Shown here piece after piece: positions 53,125 to 64,000 of a stretch of 64,000 nucleotides of DNA. Source of the stretch: Homarus americanus (lineage: Eukaryota; Arthropoda; Malacostraca; Decapoda; Nephropidae); NCBI RefSeq assembly GCF_018991925.1, contig NW_024726235.1, forward strand, positions 1,854,601-1,918,600, read 5' to 3'. The position numbers and the translations under genes are program-made. How positions within the stretch are numbered: the stretch's first letter is position 1; every line of letters starts with the position of its first letter. The notes beneath the pieces are model-generated. The model saw only the letters and a program-made list of their open reading frames with translations. It searched no databases and had not been told where the DNA came from.

Positions 53125-53605
53125 CCCTTTGGATGCGACATGCGGGTAAACCCGCCCAAAATATTATATTAATTAAATGCGACAAGCGGGGATATCCCAC
53201 GGCCTTGAAAAAACTTCCCCAAATGAGACGACATGCGGACATATCAAGGACCTTCAATAGGAGTATTTCCTGAATGCAATATAGCTTATTTTTGTACTAT
53301 TTTGTTTGATATTATCTGAATATGTAATACATATCTAAATTTGCTGTTTAGTAACCAAATTGATTAAATTTATTTGCCATATACCAGACATTGATTTATA
53401 CCAATTTCCTGCATTTTTGGGTATAAATGTCATTTTTTCTCTAAAATTTGCACACATATGTGAATTTTTGTTCCAGATTTGGAAAATATACTAAAAGTTC
53501 TCTAGGAAAAACATATAGAAAATGTGATTATATGAAATTCATTTTTGGCAGGATAATTGACACTTTTCAGGAACCGGCGCGAAATTTAATTACGCACCTA
53601 AAGGG
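53125..53605. mobile_element. piggyBac-like MITE (481 bp)
   Basis: Ends CCCTTTGGATGCG and, in reverse, CCCTTTAGGTGCG, flanked by TTAA on both sides (53121-53124, 53606-53609), the target site of piggyBac elements. The interior is AT-rich with a GACATGCGGG/GACAAGCGGG motif repeated three times near the left end. No transposase. Confidence 0.85.
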
Positions 53606-53702
53606 TTAAGCACAAACTTTTTTTTTATACAATTAAGAAAATATTTAAAGTACAGTAAAGTAATACAATTAATAATGTATAAGTAAGCCTCGATTCAAGA
53701 TA

Positions 53703-53953
53703 CAGTGAGTTCTGCTATAACGTGTGTTTTGATAACGCGATTTATGAATAGAGGAACGATATTTTTATAACGCGAACGCTTGTTTGCTGTAACGCGATTT
53801 TTGCTTACTATTTCTCCAATTTTGTGGTATTAGCTGTTAATATGGTAAAGAAGAATATCTCCAAGAAGCGTTCTGGTGATCGAATTCCCGGTGATGATCG
53901 TAAAAGAAAGGATATAACACTTGAAGGGAAGTTCGATGTTATCAACCTCAAAA
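53703..53953 (+). mobile_element. Tigger fragment: left end and transposase N-terminus
   Basis: Left end CAGTGAGTTCTGCTATAACG with TA before it. After several TAACGCG subterminal motifs an ATG at 53842 opens MVKKNISKKRSGDRIPGDDR, KRKDITLEGKFDVINL, the start of a Tigger transposase helix-turn-helix. Similarity then stops abruptly near 53953; no right terminus was found. Confidence 0.7.
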
Positions 53954-54419
53954 TCACCCTTCTCCCCCATCAAGTTATATTCATATTTTTTCAAGGTAAA
54001 GTGTTACATTTACTGTATGATTTCATTATTAGATATGAATGTAACATTTATTTAGACTGTGCTATCCTTTTTGTTAGGCTAACTAGTAATTTTTTTTCGA
54101 TTTCGAGTAGTAATCTGCACCTAACCCCATTTTCTCCATAAGCCCTGTCACAGACGTCCGTCTGTGACAACTTTCTACCTCTCACACTCACGCATTTCTT
54201 TCTTCAATTGAGCCATGATGTAGGGTAGACTTTTTATGAACGAAACAATAATGATAATTATATCAATTGAAAAGAATGCTAATTGTTTCGTTTTAATAAC
54301 GAGAATGAAATTTGTCAACTCAAAATCACGCGTTGTCTACTTTGAGTGATGTTTATGGCCATGTGGTGGTGGTGGTGGTGATGGTGTTTATGATCATGGT
54401 TTTAAAATTTTATATGAAG

Positions 54420-54479
54420 GAAGGAGGAGGACCAACTGCTATAGGGGGCGCGACCCTAAAAAGGTTAAGAACCACTGTC
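54420..54479. mobile_element. solo hAT-like terminus
   Basis: GGTTAAGAACCACTG, in reverse CAGTGGTTCTTAACC, followed inward by a GGGGCGCGACCC stretch, is the common end of many hAT elements. No partner end was found nearby. Confidence 0.5.
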
Positions 54480-55189
54480 CTACACTAATACTAGACAATG
54501 TAGGTTTAAACTGCGAATATAAGACTACCTGAATGGTTAGTAAACTTAAGTACCTGGACAGTTCAAGTATAAAAATAAGGCAATTTGATATCCTCTTTTG
54601 TAAATCCTGTGTCCAACTTCCTAACTTATTGCCTACTGTAACATATGTGTGTAATATGCAGAGATCTTTCTTCAATACTACCTGTCTAAAGAGAGCAAAA
54701 ATACTTCATTGCTGGTCTTGGTAAAATAAGTTACTGTACTTGTATTATAAATTGGTCTGAAAATGAAGAGTATGAAGTAGTGATCATGCAACACTGCAGT
54801 AGCTCTCATTCTTTATCCGGGCTGGGGACTGGCATGTTCAGTTGAACAAGGCGGAGTTACTACTGTGTACCTACTAACTATGGTGCTGTTACTACTACAG
54901 TACAACTATTACACAAAAAAGTTTTACCTTTACCACCTCCAGGAAACACCTTGTTGTAAGTCCACATCAGCCACACAAACCTGGAATAACAAAAGTTTTA
55001 GACATCACATAATGTCACAAGTACTTTACCTGTTTGGTGGGGATCTTGTCCTGCCAAATGTTCGCCCCAATCAGTCACCTAAGCCAGCCAACAGTTCACC
55101 TGAGACAGCTACACAATCTGAAAGATATAAAAAGACCCTCAGGGTGTGTGAAGGAAATGGTGTGTGGATGGAGAGAAAGGGTGTGTGGA

Positions 55190-55424
55190 AGGAGAGAAGG
55201 GTGCATGGATGGAGAGAAGGGTATGTGGATGGAGAGAAGGGTGGGAGGATGGGAGGATGGGAGGAAGAGTGGGTGGATGGGAGGAAGAGTGGGTGGATGG
55301 GAGGAAGAGTGGGTGGATGGGAGGAAGAGTGCATGGATGGGAGGAAGTGTGCGGATGGGAGGAAGAGTGCATGGATGGGAGGTGTGTGATGGAAGGAAGG
55401 TGTATGGATGGAAGAAGGGTGTGT

Positions 55425-55425
<1 letters not shown>
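55190..55425. repeat. GGATGGGAGGAAGAGTGGGT minisatellite
   Basis: Imperfect 16-20 bp units, most regular at 55255-55385. Frames on both strands (GRVGGWEEEW..., HPPTLPPIHP...) are readings of the repeat. Confidence 0.9.
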
Positions 55426-55426
<1 letters not shown>

Positions 55427-55472
<46 letters not shown>

Positions 55473-55491
55473 CACTCTCTCTCTCTCTCTC
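55427..55491. repeat. (CA)n followed by (CT)n microsatellite
   Basis: About 20 CA units then CTCACTCTCT..., continuing at 56503-56520 on the far side of the inserted element. Confidence 0.92.
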
Positions 55492-55576
55492 CACTAGCGT
55501 AGCTAGGGGGGGGGGGGTCGCCCCGGGCGGCACTTTTGGGGGGGCGGCACTTTTGGGTCTGCTCATCACCCATATC

Positions 55577-55870
55577 TGCAGCTACTGGAGACGTTAATCC
55601 TTCCCTTTGTATCGGCGGCAAGTTAATCCTTGTCGTGTCTGACCTAACACCTGACCCACATCATCACGGCCACGTCATGAGCTACGTACACCCTTGCTAT
55701 GCGCCCCCCACCCCGCCACACACAACCTGTAACCTGTTGAGGATTAAGGAAACAACTTCAAACAAGTACGCCAGTGAGCTCATGTGGTGTGGGTCAGGTG
55801 TTAGGTCAGACACGACGAGGATTAACTTGCCGCCGATACAAAGGGAAGAATTAACGTCTCCAGTAGCTGC
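55577..55870. repeat. inverted repeat, arms about 90 bp
   Basis: 55577-55667 (GCAGCTACTGGAGACGTTAA ... CTAACACCTGACCCACATCA) is the near-exact reverse complement of 55781-55870. The loop is about 113 bp. The ORF across it has no known domain. Confidence 0.9.
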
Positions 55871-56185
55871 AAAACCATGCAGTCTCGGGTCATATCAGTT
55901 CATGTACAGCCGACCAAACCACCAGTTACAAGCAATTCACTTCAGTTCTGCACAAGTCTCCATCGTGACAAGACGAGGGGAGGCTAGACGACTTTTAAGT
56001 TCTCTTGTGTTTTCGATCCAGTTATTTACTTCGTTGGAAGACATAATACTATAAGGTAAGAAATATTAAAGTATTGGTTAAAAAATATTGATGTGACTTT
56101 TGCTGCGGTACTGAGATTAAATATTAAGATTTTGTTTCACAGCATTGCGATTTTATACTAAGACACTATCCTCACTGGGGTACAG

Positions 56186-56285
56186 ACAAAAGCCCCCCCG
56201 ACAAAAGCCACCCAGACAAAAGCCCCCAGACAAAAGCCCCCCACGAAAGCCCCCTACTTTGATCGGGGTGGCTTTTGTCTGACAA
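56186..56285. repeat. GACAAAAGCCCCC tandem cluster with inverted copy
   Basis: Four to five GACAAAAGCC(CCCC/ACC) units at 56186-56250 are followed by GGGGTGGCTTTTGTCTG at about 56264-56281, an inverted copy. It looks like the end of another small element nested in the hAT-like one. Confidence 0.7.
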
Positions 56286-56300
56286 CAGTAAGGCAAACTA

Positions 56301-56408
<108 letters not shown>

Positions 56409-56755
56409 GTGAGTCACTGTGCAATATGTAATTTTTGTGGGGTCACGGGGGCGGCAAACTCAAGGGCCGCCCCGGGCGGCACACACTCTAGCTACGCCAC
56501 TGTCTCTCTCTCTCTCTCTTCCTCCCATCCACCTAACCCTCCCTCCTACCCACCCAACTCTCTTACCCACCTACCCCCCTCCCCATCAACACAAGGAAGC
56601 TTGATATCCTGCAAAACGAGGCAATGAGAATAATTTTAGGATGTCAAAAGAATGCGATGATTGAGATAATATAAATGGAATTAGGGTCACAGAGCATTTC
56701 ATACAGGTCGATGATATTAATACAATTGCAGCAATTCGATTAATGAGAGAGAATA

Positions 56756-57818
56756 GTGGGGGTTAAAATTTACAATGTCTGGTTGAGCAAAAGGTCTCGT
56801 GATTGGAAAATGGCTTATGCGAGTCCTATCTTCAAGAAGGGCGATCGTCACTCCACGAATAACTACAGACCAGTGAGCCTGACCAGAATTATAAGAGATG
56901 CCATGATGGAACATCTATTACGAAACAATCTTGTAAAAGATTGCCAACAAGGTTTTATGCCGGGGCACTCCTGCATAACACAATCAAGGCACGTACTGGA
57001 TATTTGGACCCAAATCTGAAACAGGGTGGTAAAATCGACAATATATACCTATATTTTGCCAAGGCTTTCGACAGTGTACCCCATGAAAGGCCGAAAATTA
57101 AACAAGAAGGGTACGGGATTCGAGGAAATGTCCTAGCGTGGATCAGACTTTCTCCATGACCGCAAGCAGTGTGTGGGGATTAACGGCACGAAATCATCAT
57201 GTGTACCTCATCACAAGTGAGGTACCACAGGGCAGTGTATTGGGCTCGCTGTTGTTTGTTTCCTTCATAAATGACATGCCTGACACCGTACATTCCTCCA
57301 TACAAATGTTTGTGGATGATGCCAAGTTATTTCGGGAAATTAAGAACCAAGCGGACTGTGAAGAGCTGCAAAAGGATCTTGGTGAGCTTCAAGAATGGTT
57401 GAAGAAATGGCTGCTAAGATTCAATGTCATGAAGTTTAAGAGGCTGCACCTGGGATGTACCAACGGTAAGGAGACTTATCATATATCGCAACAGGATGAA
57501 GAAACTGCATTAATTGAGACTGCATGTGAAAAGGATTAAGGTGTGTATGTTGACAATGAGCTGAAGCTCTCGGGCCATTGCGAGAAGAAGGTGAATCAGA
57601 CAACTAAATTATTAGGTCTTATAAGAGTGAAGTGCTTCCCTGTCTGGTCCCCGACATATGCTTGGAACTGTCAGTCGATTGAAAATGTCCAAAGGAGGGC
57701 CACCAGACTGGTGCCTGCACTACAGCACTTCAGCTACCCTGAGAGAGTAGAGCACTTGAAATTGCCTAGTTTATACATTCAAATTAACGAAATACTTTTA
57801 AACCTCAAGAGAAATTAA
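56756..57818 (+). mobile_element. LINE (CR1/jockey-like) with damaged reverse transcriptase
   Basis: Plus-strand frames give [68 protein letters not shown] and MFVDDAKLF (FVDD at 57309-57320). Motif A, usually YLDFAKAFD, has Tyr in place of the catalytic Asp, and several frameshifts split the frame. Near 57630 about 27 residues found in the relative at 63461-64000 are deleted. The 3' end is missing near 57818. Confidence 0.82.
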
Positions 57819-57917
57819 ACAGAAATGATTAATACCCTGTAAGGACATAATTTTGATATCTACTGGATGCTTGCTTTGTCTCTGAATGCATCTTGGGCTG
57901 ATCGTATCATTACATTA

Positions 57918-60342
57918 CAGGTAGACCACCTCATATCTGGCAATCAGTAATCCGGTTCCACCGCTGGTTCGGACATAATTTGGCCACCGTAATTTCAAAT
58001 TTCGCGCTGGTCTCCTCGCCAACCTGCCGCTACTATTTTGGTGGAGTGAATAGCAGACTCAGCTGTTGGCATGGTGTTTGAGAAGTGGCAAGTTATTCCT
58101 TTGTGTTTTTCTTCATTTATTATTATAAACTGCTCTTATTTAGCCCCAGTCATGTCTTCATTGAATAAAGGAAGTGCTTCTCATGGTGTAAAGTGCAAAC
58201 ACCATACATTGACTATACAAGATAAGGTTGAACTTCTCAAAAAACTGGACAGTGGTGTGTCTGTTCGCAGCATATGCGACTTGTATAACATTGGCGCTTC
58301 CACAGTGTATGACATAAAAAAACAGAAAGGAAAGCTGCTCCAGTTCTTTGCTGATAGTGAATCAAAGAAAAAAATTTCCAAAAGGAAAGCATTGAAAGAT
58401 GGAGGACATTCACAGCTAGATAAAGTTCTAATAAAGTGGTTTAAATTCCGCATCAGTGAAGGTGTGGAACTGTCTGGGGAGATGGTGAGGGAGCAAGCAA
58501 AATTATTTCATGCAAAATTAGGAATAGATTATGCGTGTGATTATACTGAAGGGGGCTTCAGCAGTTCAAGCAGCGACATGGGATAAAGTTTCGTGCAGTG
58601 TGTGGTGAAAAAAGGTCGGTAGACAAGGAAGCAGCTGCTGCTTTTGTGGACGAGTTCACTAAGTTAGTTTCGGATGAAACTTTAAGTCCGGAACAGGTCT
58701 ACAATGCAGATGAAACCGGCTTATATTGGCATTGGACTCCCAGGCAAACAATAAACACTGAGGATGCAGAATCACCAACAGGTTAAAAAGCATTGAAAGA
58801 TCGTGTCACGGTGTTGGGCTGCTCTAACGCTGCAGGAACCTACAGGTGTAAGTTGTTACTCATTGGCAAAAGTTTGCGCCCCAGAGCCTTCAAAGGTATG
58901 AAACAGTTTCCAGTTATTTACAGGGTTAACAAAAAGGGATGGATAACAACTGACATTACATTACATTGGATTGGTTTGAACCTTACTTTGTTCCAGCAGC
59001 GAGAGCTCATTGTGACTGTAAGATAATGCTGATTTTTAGATAACTGCTCTGCGCATTCAAAAGCAGAACTCTTGGTGAAGAATAATGTTTACGGTATCTA
59101 CCTGCCACCTAACTGTATGTCATTAATTCAACCCCTGGACAATGGCACATTACGGTCTTTAAAGTCTAAATATCGCTCCAAGTTTATGGAGCGGCTACTG
59201 AGTGCAGTTAACTCTGGCAAACAAGTAAAGGAATTTTTTAAAGAATTTAATATGAGAGATGTGATTTATGGAGTTCCTAATGCTTGGCAGTCAGTAGAAG
59301 CATCAACATTGAAAAATGGCTGGCATAAATTGTGGCCAGCTTTAATGTTCAGTTCTGCACCTGGTGAGAAAATTGGAAATGAATTTACAGGATTTAGGGT
59401 TTCAAATCAAAATTAGATGGTACGTGAACTGCTTTCTTATGCTCAAGATCTCAGTAATCCTACTGCGAAGGAAGATGCATCGAGGCTGGATGCAGATAAC
59501 ATTAACGAGTGGATGGGTGTTGATAATGAACCAACTGTTCATCATTATACTGACGTTGAAATTGTTCAGATGGTTGTAAATCCAGAGACAAAGAACAGTG
59601 GGTGAAAAAGTAATGATGAAAATGAGGAAGAGGTAGCTGAAAGAATGTCCATTGATAAGCTAGTTAATGACAGGTGAATTGATTAAAGGTCTCGAACAAT
59701 GCAGTTTTATTACTGAACAGGAAATAATGAATGTTTGCATGTTGCAAGAAGAACTAACCAAAGAAAGACCAAAAATACATAAAACAGGTTAGCTTGCAGG
59801 ATATGTTCAGAAAAATAGCAGAGAAATAAATCTACAAGACAGGAGTCAACACTTCAAAATCCAGTGCCATCAACTTCTGCTCACCCAGATGTGCTGGCAC
59901 CACCATCACCAGTTCTTGAAGATATGCCAACTTCATCACCAACACCAGATACAGAAGATTCAATCATCTTTTTAGATGAAACACAGGACAGTCCTGATGA
60001 CCCCCCACTTTAAGACATGTAACACTGCTTAGTTGTACAATCCAACTCTTTACTTTGGAAGTGGCAATAACCAACCTTCTGATGCAAGTAACTACAAATA
60101 CCTTTTAAGTATTTTGCCTGTACTTCAATAAATTTCACTTGCTTTTCATATGTTGTTTCTCTTCTTTTTATTATCCAACTTGTACTATTTACAGAGTATT
60201 TTAAAGGTAGGGTAAGGTGGTTTTGAAGTGGGTTACAGGTGTTTATTTATTTAATCCTAACCTAACAACCTGTGTTTCAGTAAAATCACTAATCCGGCAC
60301 TGCTCAGGTCCCAATCAGTCCGGATTTGAGATGGTCAACCTG
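57918..60342 (+). mobile_element. Tigger-type DNA transposon, full length by its ends (2425 bp)
   Basis: Left end CAGGTAGACCACCTCATATC, right end in reverse CAGGTTGACCATCTCAAATC, with TA on both sides (57916-57917 and 60343-60344). It contains a plus-strand transposase relic and belongs to a different family from the element at 4751. Confidence 0.92.
58152..59415 (+). pseudogene. Tigger/jerky-like DDE transposase, broken
   Basis: MSSLNKGSASHGVKCKHHTL starts at 58152. A helix-turn-helix follows (DKVELLKKLDSGVSVRSICD, LYNIGASTVYDIKKQKGK), then a CENPB-type domain (LDKVLIKWFKFRISEGVELS). The DDE core carries YNADETGLYW (Asp at 58709), LDNCSAHSK (Asp at 59039) and QPLDNGTLRSLK (Asp at 59138). 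Stops and frameshifts occur near 58586, 58786, 59026 and just before the second Asp, so the enzyme is dead although the three acidic residues remain. Further C-terminal frames continue to about 59605. Confidence 0.85.
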
Positions 60343-60382
60343 TACTTGGTTGCCGGTCAAAGCATGAAGTGTTACCTCCATT

Positions 60383-61655
60383 TTATTTTGTCAAGATAAA
60401 ACCATTCATTGTTTCAGTGTTCAATTTGTTTCTTGTATTGGTCTTGATTAGTTTAATCTGAGAAAAAATTCTCTTTACTACAGCTGATGAATGTGGTAAA
60501 ACCAACAAATCAAACATAAATTTTGATAACATAGGAAACATCAAAGCCCCATCATTATGCTTTACTTTTGTTACTGAAAACCAAAATTCACAGGGGTTTT
60601 CAGTGTTTCTCACATGATCCAGTGAAATAAGAGAGCTCTCCATTCATCATTGCACTGGTCATAGTCAGCTTCATCAATGAGTTGAGGGAACTTAGAAAAT
60701 ATAGGAACTAGGCTCCTAACATAACATTCTCTCACTACAGTTGGATCACAGACATTGAAAAATGGTAACACCTTATTCATACCTTTTAAACGTTTAAATA
60801 TTTGATTAGCCAGTTCAATATAAAAGTTAAGACATTTGACTCTGAAATCTGATAATTCAGATATTGTAACAATATCCTTATTCCCTAACATATTTTTAAC
60901 CTTAGTGCCAAAATACCATTTAGTCTCTGGCAAGAAATTCGAAGGATCATTACGGCTTACTGTGAAAACATCTGAGGCTGGCACAAGAATATTTCTCTTA
61001 ATGTAATTTCCAAGAATTGTTTTATAGAATCCGCAGATATTAGAATAAGCTACGTGTATCTTCACAGTTTCACTTTGGTATTCTTTGTTCATTTTATTGA
61101 TGATTGGTAACATATAACTTAAAAGGGAAAAATACAGCTTAAAGAGAGGTGTATTCAAAACATCAAGAATTTGTTTTGCAGTTGTCTTATGACCTTCTAA
61201 GGCTTCAGGTTGAAAAAATAATTGAAGAGCCGACCATTGTTCTAAAATTCTATTTACTACTGGCTCTAAAGATAACCATCTAGTCTGGCATGGGTGAGAA
61301 TCCTGTGACAATCAATTCTCACAAACTCCTGAATTTCTTTGAATTTACCAAACCTTTTAGGGCTGTGATTCAAATAACTATGGATATCTCTACATAATTC
61401 TTCAGAGGAACGTGGAAGTCTAAGACAAGCAGAAGATGAACACAGATGCAATGAATGACATATGCACCCTATTACAAGCAAATTAGGGGCTATTGTCTGT
61501 AGTTTTAGTTTCAACCCTCCCATATTGCCCATCATAACAGATGCATTGTCTGCAGCATAACCAAGCATATTTTCAAAAGGAATTCCCAGTCTCAAAGAAC
61601 TGCTTTAGAAGTTGAAATAAAGCCTCAGCACTAAAATACTCTGCATCTAAACAAC
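60383..61655 (-). pseudogene. hAT-superfamily transposase relic (KIAA1586/ZMYM6-like)
   Basis: Minus-strand blocks in order: AEALFQLLKQFFETGNSFEN; LGYAADNASVMMGNMGGLKL with GCICHSLHLCSSSACLRLPR (61595-61266); PCQTRWLSLEPVVNRILEQW and NKEYQSETVKIHVAYSNICG (61311-60610); and the C-terminal dimerisation part MLSKFMFDLLVLPHSSAVVK, RIFSQIKLIKTNTRNKLNTE (60643-60383). The D-N-A and CxxH region and the end region are the hAT fold. Two frameshifts separate the blocks and the N-terminal BED finger is missing. Confidence 0.78.
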
Positions 61656-61697
61656 TTTTTAACCCTAAAACCTCGGATTAGGGTGCTGCTGGCAGTA

Positions 61698-61713
61698 CCC
61701 CCCCCCCCCCCCC
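61698..61713. repeat. poly-C run
   Basis: Sixteen C in a row followed by GCGGGG, just upstream of the hAT relic. Confidence 0.9.
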
Positions 61714-62587
61714 GCGGGGATAAATCAAGAAAAATCAACTTTTCATAAAATACTAATAAAAAAAAAAGTGGCGGGAAAAGTTGGACGTTCTGGAACGTCA
61801 CCCGGGGCGCGCTGGTCGGATGTTCTACAATGTCACCCAAGGCCTTAGGGATAATAGCTTTCATGGATACCTGGATATGTAACAGATACAGTATTCGTTT
61901 TTTAACCTAATTTGAGGAGAGTTGTCGCTTCTAAAAATCACGTGCAAATGAAATGACTAAAAAATATCCCTTATGTAAATGCATCGTAAAGACTATTTCT
62001 CTCACTGCCTATTGTAACTGTGCAAGTCTGTCAGACTATATTGTGGTTTGTGGCCGAGCACCATAAGGATTATAATCTTAACTGGTTTCCATAACTTTCA
62101 AATGGAATTGGGAAAAAGTTTCAAAAGTACTACAATGGTACAAAAAGGGAAAAAGGTATCCCAAATGTAAAAATTTGCTCATTTCATATAATTTTGGTCA
62201 GCTTCATAAGAAAGTATCCACTTGGTCAAAATGCATCCAAATCATACTTTTGTATCCCCACTGGGAACACTGGTGCTGCTGTTTGACGGAAATTTGTCTG
62301 CTAGACACTAAGAAAAATGAAATTTGATGACGTAGTCGGTAGACCGTGACGTCACTGTACCGGTCTCGGTAGCTCGTCGGAAAAATACCAAAATTGTTAA
62401 TCAGGCCTTTTTGGGGGTCAAATGCAAAATAAAAATTATATAGAATAATTATGAAGGTATTTTATTTAATTCCCTTCATTTTATAATTGATAGTTGAGCA
62501 ATAATGCTTTATGATGAGTTGGCATGAGAGGATGACGTCTACTAGGAACACAAAGACAGTCATTTCATTCTGTTCCATGTTTGAGTT
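61714..62587. other. intergenic, no gene recognised
   Basis: Noncoding on both strands; nothing assigned. Confidence 0.5.
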
Positions 62588-62929
62588 CCAGGGGTGGATC
62601 CAGAAATATCAAAAGGGGGAGGGTCCAAGAAGTTTTGGGTATGGGTACCTGGCCAGCAAAGTGGGCCCATCCATCTGGGGGAGGGGTAGGTTGAGGGGTA
62701 GCTGTTAGCCCCCCCCAAACTTTTTTTTTTTAAATCTGACCAATATCATGGGCATTTTGAGGCCATTTGAAGCTATGTGCACTTGATATGAGGGGGTATT
62801 CTGAGGTCAATAGTAAAGAATTTTTACTACTGTATATACAAAAATGCTTGAGTACAATACTGCATTAAGTAAAAGTATTGGAGTTTTCTGATGAAAAGGG
62901 GGGGTCCCCACGCTGGATCCGCCTTGAGT
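62588..62929. mobile_element. small hAT-like MITE
   Basis: Left end CAGGGGTGGATCCAG, right end in reverse CAAGGCGGATCCAG. TTGAGTTC occurs at or across both boundaries, compatible with an 8-bp duplication with slight loss at the right end. Inside are two G/C runs and an AT-rich middle, no coding region. Confidence 0.6.
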
Positions 62930-63282
62930 TCAGTGCCTTTCATACGCCTTTCACTGCAGAATCTTTTTCTAAAGTACGTACACGCCGTTATACAACGACT
63001 TTCGGTGAGTTCTTTATTCTTAGTTCTTTACAGTATTTGTTGTTATCTTATCAGACATAATAGCTATTCTTTTTAACAGTGCATTTTCTATGATATTCAC
63101 CAGTGGTATCACTCCATTTTCTACTTGATCATTACGGCTTATTATTATTAGAAGTTCTAGAACTCTTTTTATTTCTTTTCTTCAATACATTACCGCTCCA
63201 CCTGATTTTAAAGTTGTATAAAGAATCTATTGTGCAATATTTCATACTGTATATATGCATAATAATAGTAAAAAGAAAATGA

Positions 63283-63440
63283 ATTGTTACTGATTACTTT
63301 TACTTTTATCCTCTACGCCACTGATCAGCTCGTTAGCCGCTTGGGCGATCGGTCACGTCTCTGATTACTTTTCCTTTTCATTTATCCTCTTCACCAAAAG
63401 ACCGGCTCGCTAGCCGCCCGGGCAATTGGTCACGTCTCTG
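63283..63440 (-). repeat. two tandem 70-78 bp units in the LINE 3' tail
   Basis: 63291-63361 and 63362-63440 share GATTACTTTT, TTTATCCTCT, GCTCGTTAGCCGC/GCTCGCTAGCCGC and GGTCACGTCTCT. They follow the LINE stop codon on the minus strand. Confidence 0.8.
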
Positions 63441-64000
63441 TCACGCACTGTTGGCAAGTACTAGGCATGCACCGGCTCCTGAATGTACCTGAACCCGCTC
63501 CAGTGTTGGTCAAGTCTTGTCTTGAAAGAGCTCGCACTCGATGCCATCACAACACTCTCTGGTAGATTGTTCCAAGAGTTTACAACCCTCACTCCGAAAA
63601 ACTTTGCCCTCACAGTTTTCTGGACTTGCTGCTTCTTCAAACTTGAGCTGTGACCCCTTGTGGGGCGAGCGTCCGCCAGCTCCAAGTAAGGACACTCAAC
63701 TGAGCAGTGCCCCCTGAGATGCTTATACACCTCAACTAGGTCACCCCTTGCCCATCTGTAATATAAACTAAGCAAGTTCAGGCGCTCCAATCTGTCAGGG
63801 TAGCTGAGGTACCGAAGTGCAGGCACCAGTCTGGTGGCCCACCTTTGAACATTTTCAACCAACTGACAGTCCCTAGCATATCTCGGGGACCAGACGAGGT
63901 GACAGTACTCCAGATGGGGAAGCACTTCACTCTTGAAGATCGTTACGAAGGACGGACCGTCTAGATATCTGAACGACCTTCTTATAAGACCCAATAATTT
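63283..64000 (-). mobile_element. LINE (CR1/jockey-like) C-terminal region, runs off the right edge
   Basis: The minus-strand frame from 63994 to 63461 is open: GLIRRSFRYLDGPSFVTIFK, VLPHLEYCHLVWSPRYARD, VENVQRWATRLVPALRYLSY, WARGDLVEVYKHLRGH, FFGVRVVNSWNNLPESVV. It is the same family as 56756-57818. The RT core would lie right of the window. A two-unit tandem repeat follows in the 3' tail. Confidence 0.83.

Noticed and set aside
54366..54390. GGT triplet run
   Set aside because: Too short to list as a separate repeat feature.
55071..55569. Proline/histidine-rich and cysteine/valine-rich ORFs of 108-157 codons
   Set aside because: They read a GGATGGGAGG minisatellite and a CA repeat.

Overview
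This is eukaryotic nuclear DNA, most likely from an arthropod and probably a decapod crustacean. The signs are low gene density, introns up to about 15 kb, (AT)n microsatellites of about 80 to 120 bp, many TA-flanked Tigger/pogo elements and 5'-truncated CR1-like LINEs. The species call is an inference; nothing in the window names it.

One conventional gene is well supported. It is a mitochondrial carrier (SLC25A29/45/48-like) on the minus strand, rebuilt here from seven coding exons between 31314 (ATG) and 2897 (stop). The joined frame is 421 codons plus stop. It carries all three PX[DE]XX[KR] carrier signatures and ends in an unusual tail of about 124 residues. Its introns hold most of the left half's repeats: a Tigger element in intron 4; AT arrays, a LINE copy and a minisatellite in intron 2; and LINE tails, a Penelope-like fragment and a gag-like relic in intron 1.

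Layout: 1-773, 5' end of a Tigger-like element cut by the window edge. 774-2896, 3' flank of the carrier gene with an AT array. 2897-7784, carrier exons 7 to 3 with a 2.43 kb Tigger in intron 4. 7785-16406, intron 2. 16407-16450, exon 2. 16451-31280, intron 1. 31281-31314, exon 1. 32573-35335, a CR1-like LINE (minus) head to head with a jockey-like LINE (plus). 35336-44900, mostly unrecognised DNA with one dispersed repeat, a THAP-like relic and a TIR element. 44903-45585, a long imperfect palindrome. 46668-53112, scattered splice-like plus-strand segments of uncertain meaning, with three Tigger-derived MITEs in a row. 53125-64000, a dense transposon region: piggyBac-like MITE, Tigger fragment, hAT-like element inserted in a CT repeat, two related LINEs, a 2.43 kb Tigger and a hAT transposase relic.

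All transposon coding regions seen here are broken by frameshifts, stops, truncation or loss of a catalytic residue, so I see no autonomous element. No tRNA, rRNA, CRISPR or bacterial feature was found. I did not find a clearly new system. The best candidates for a second look are the palindrome near 45.2 kb, the Penelope fragment with its inverted repeat, the Tigger-MITE row, and the long tail on the carrier.
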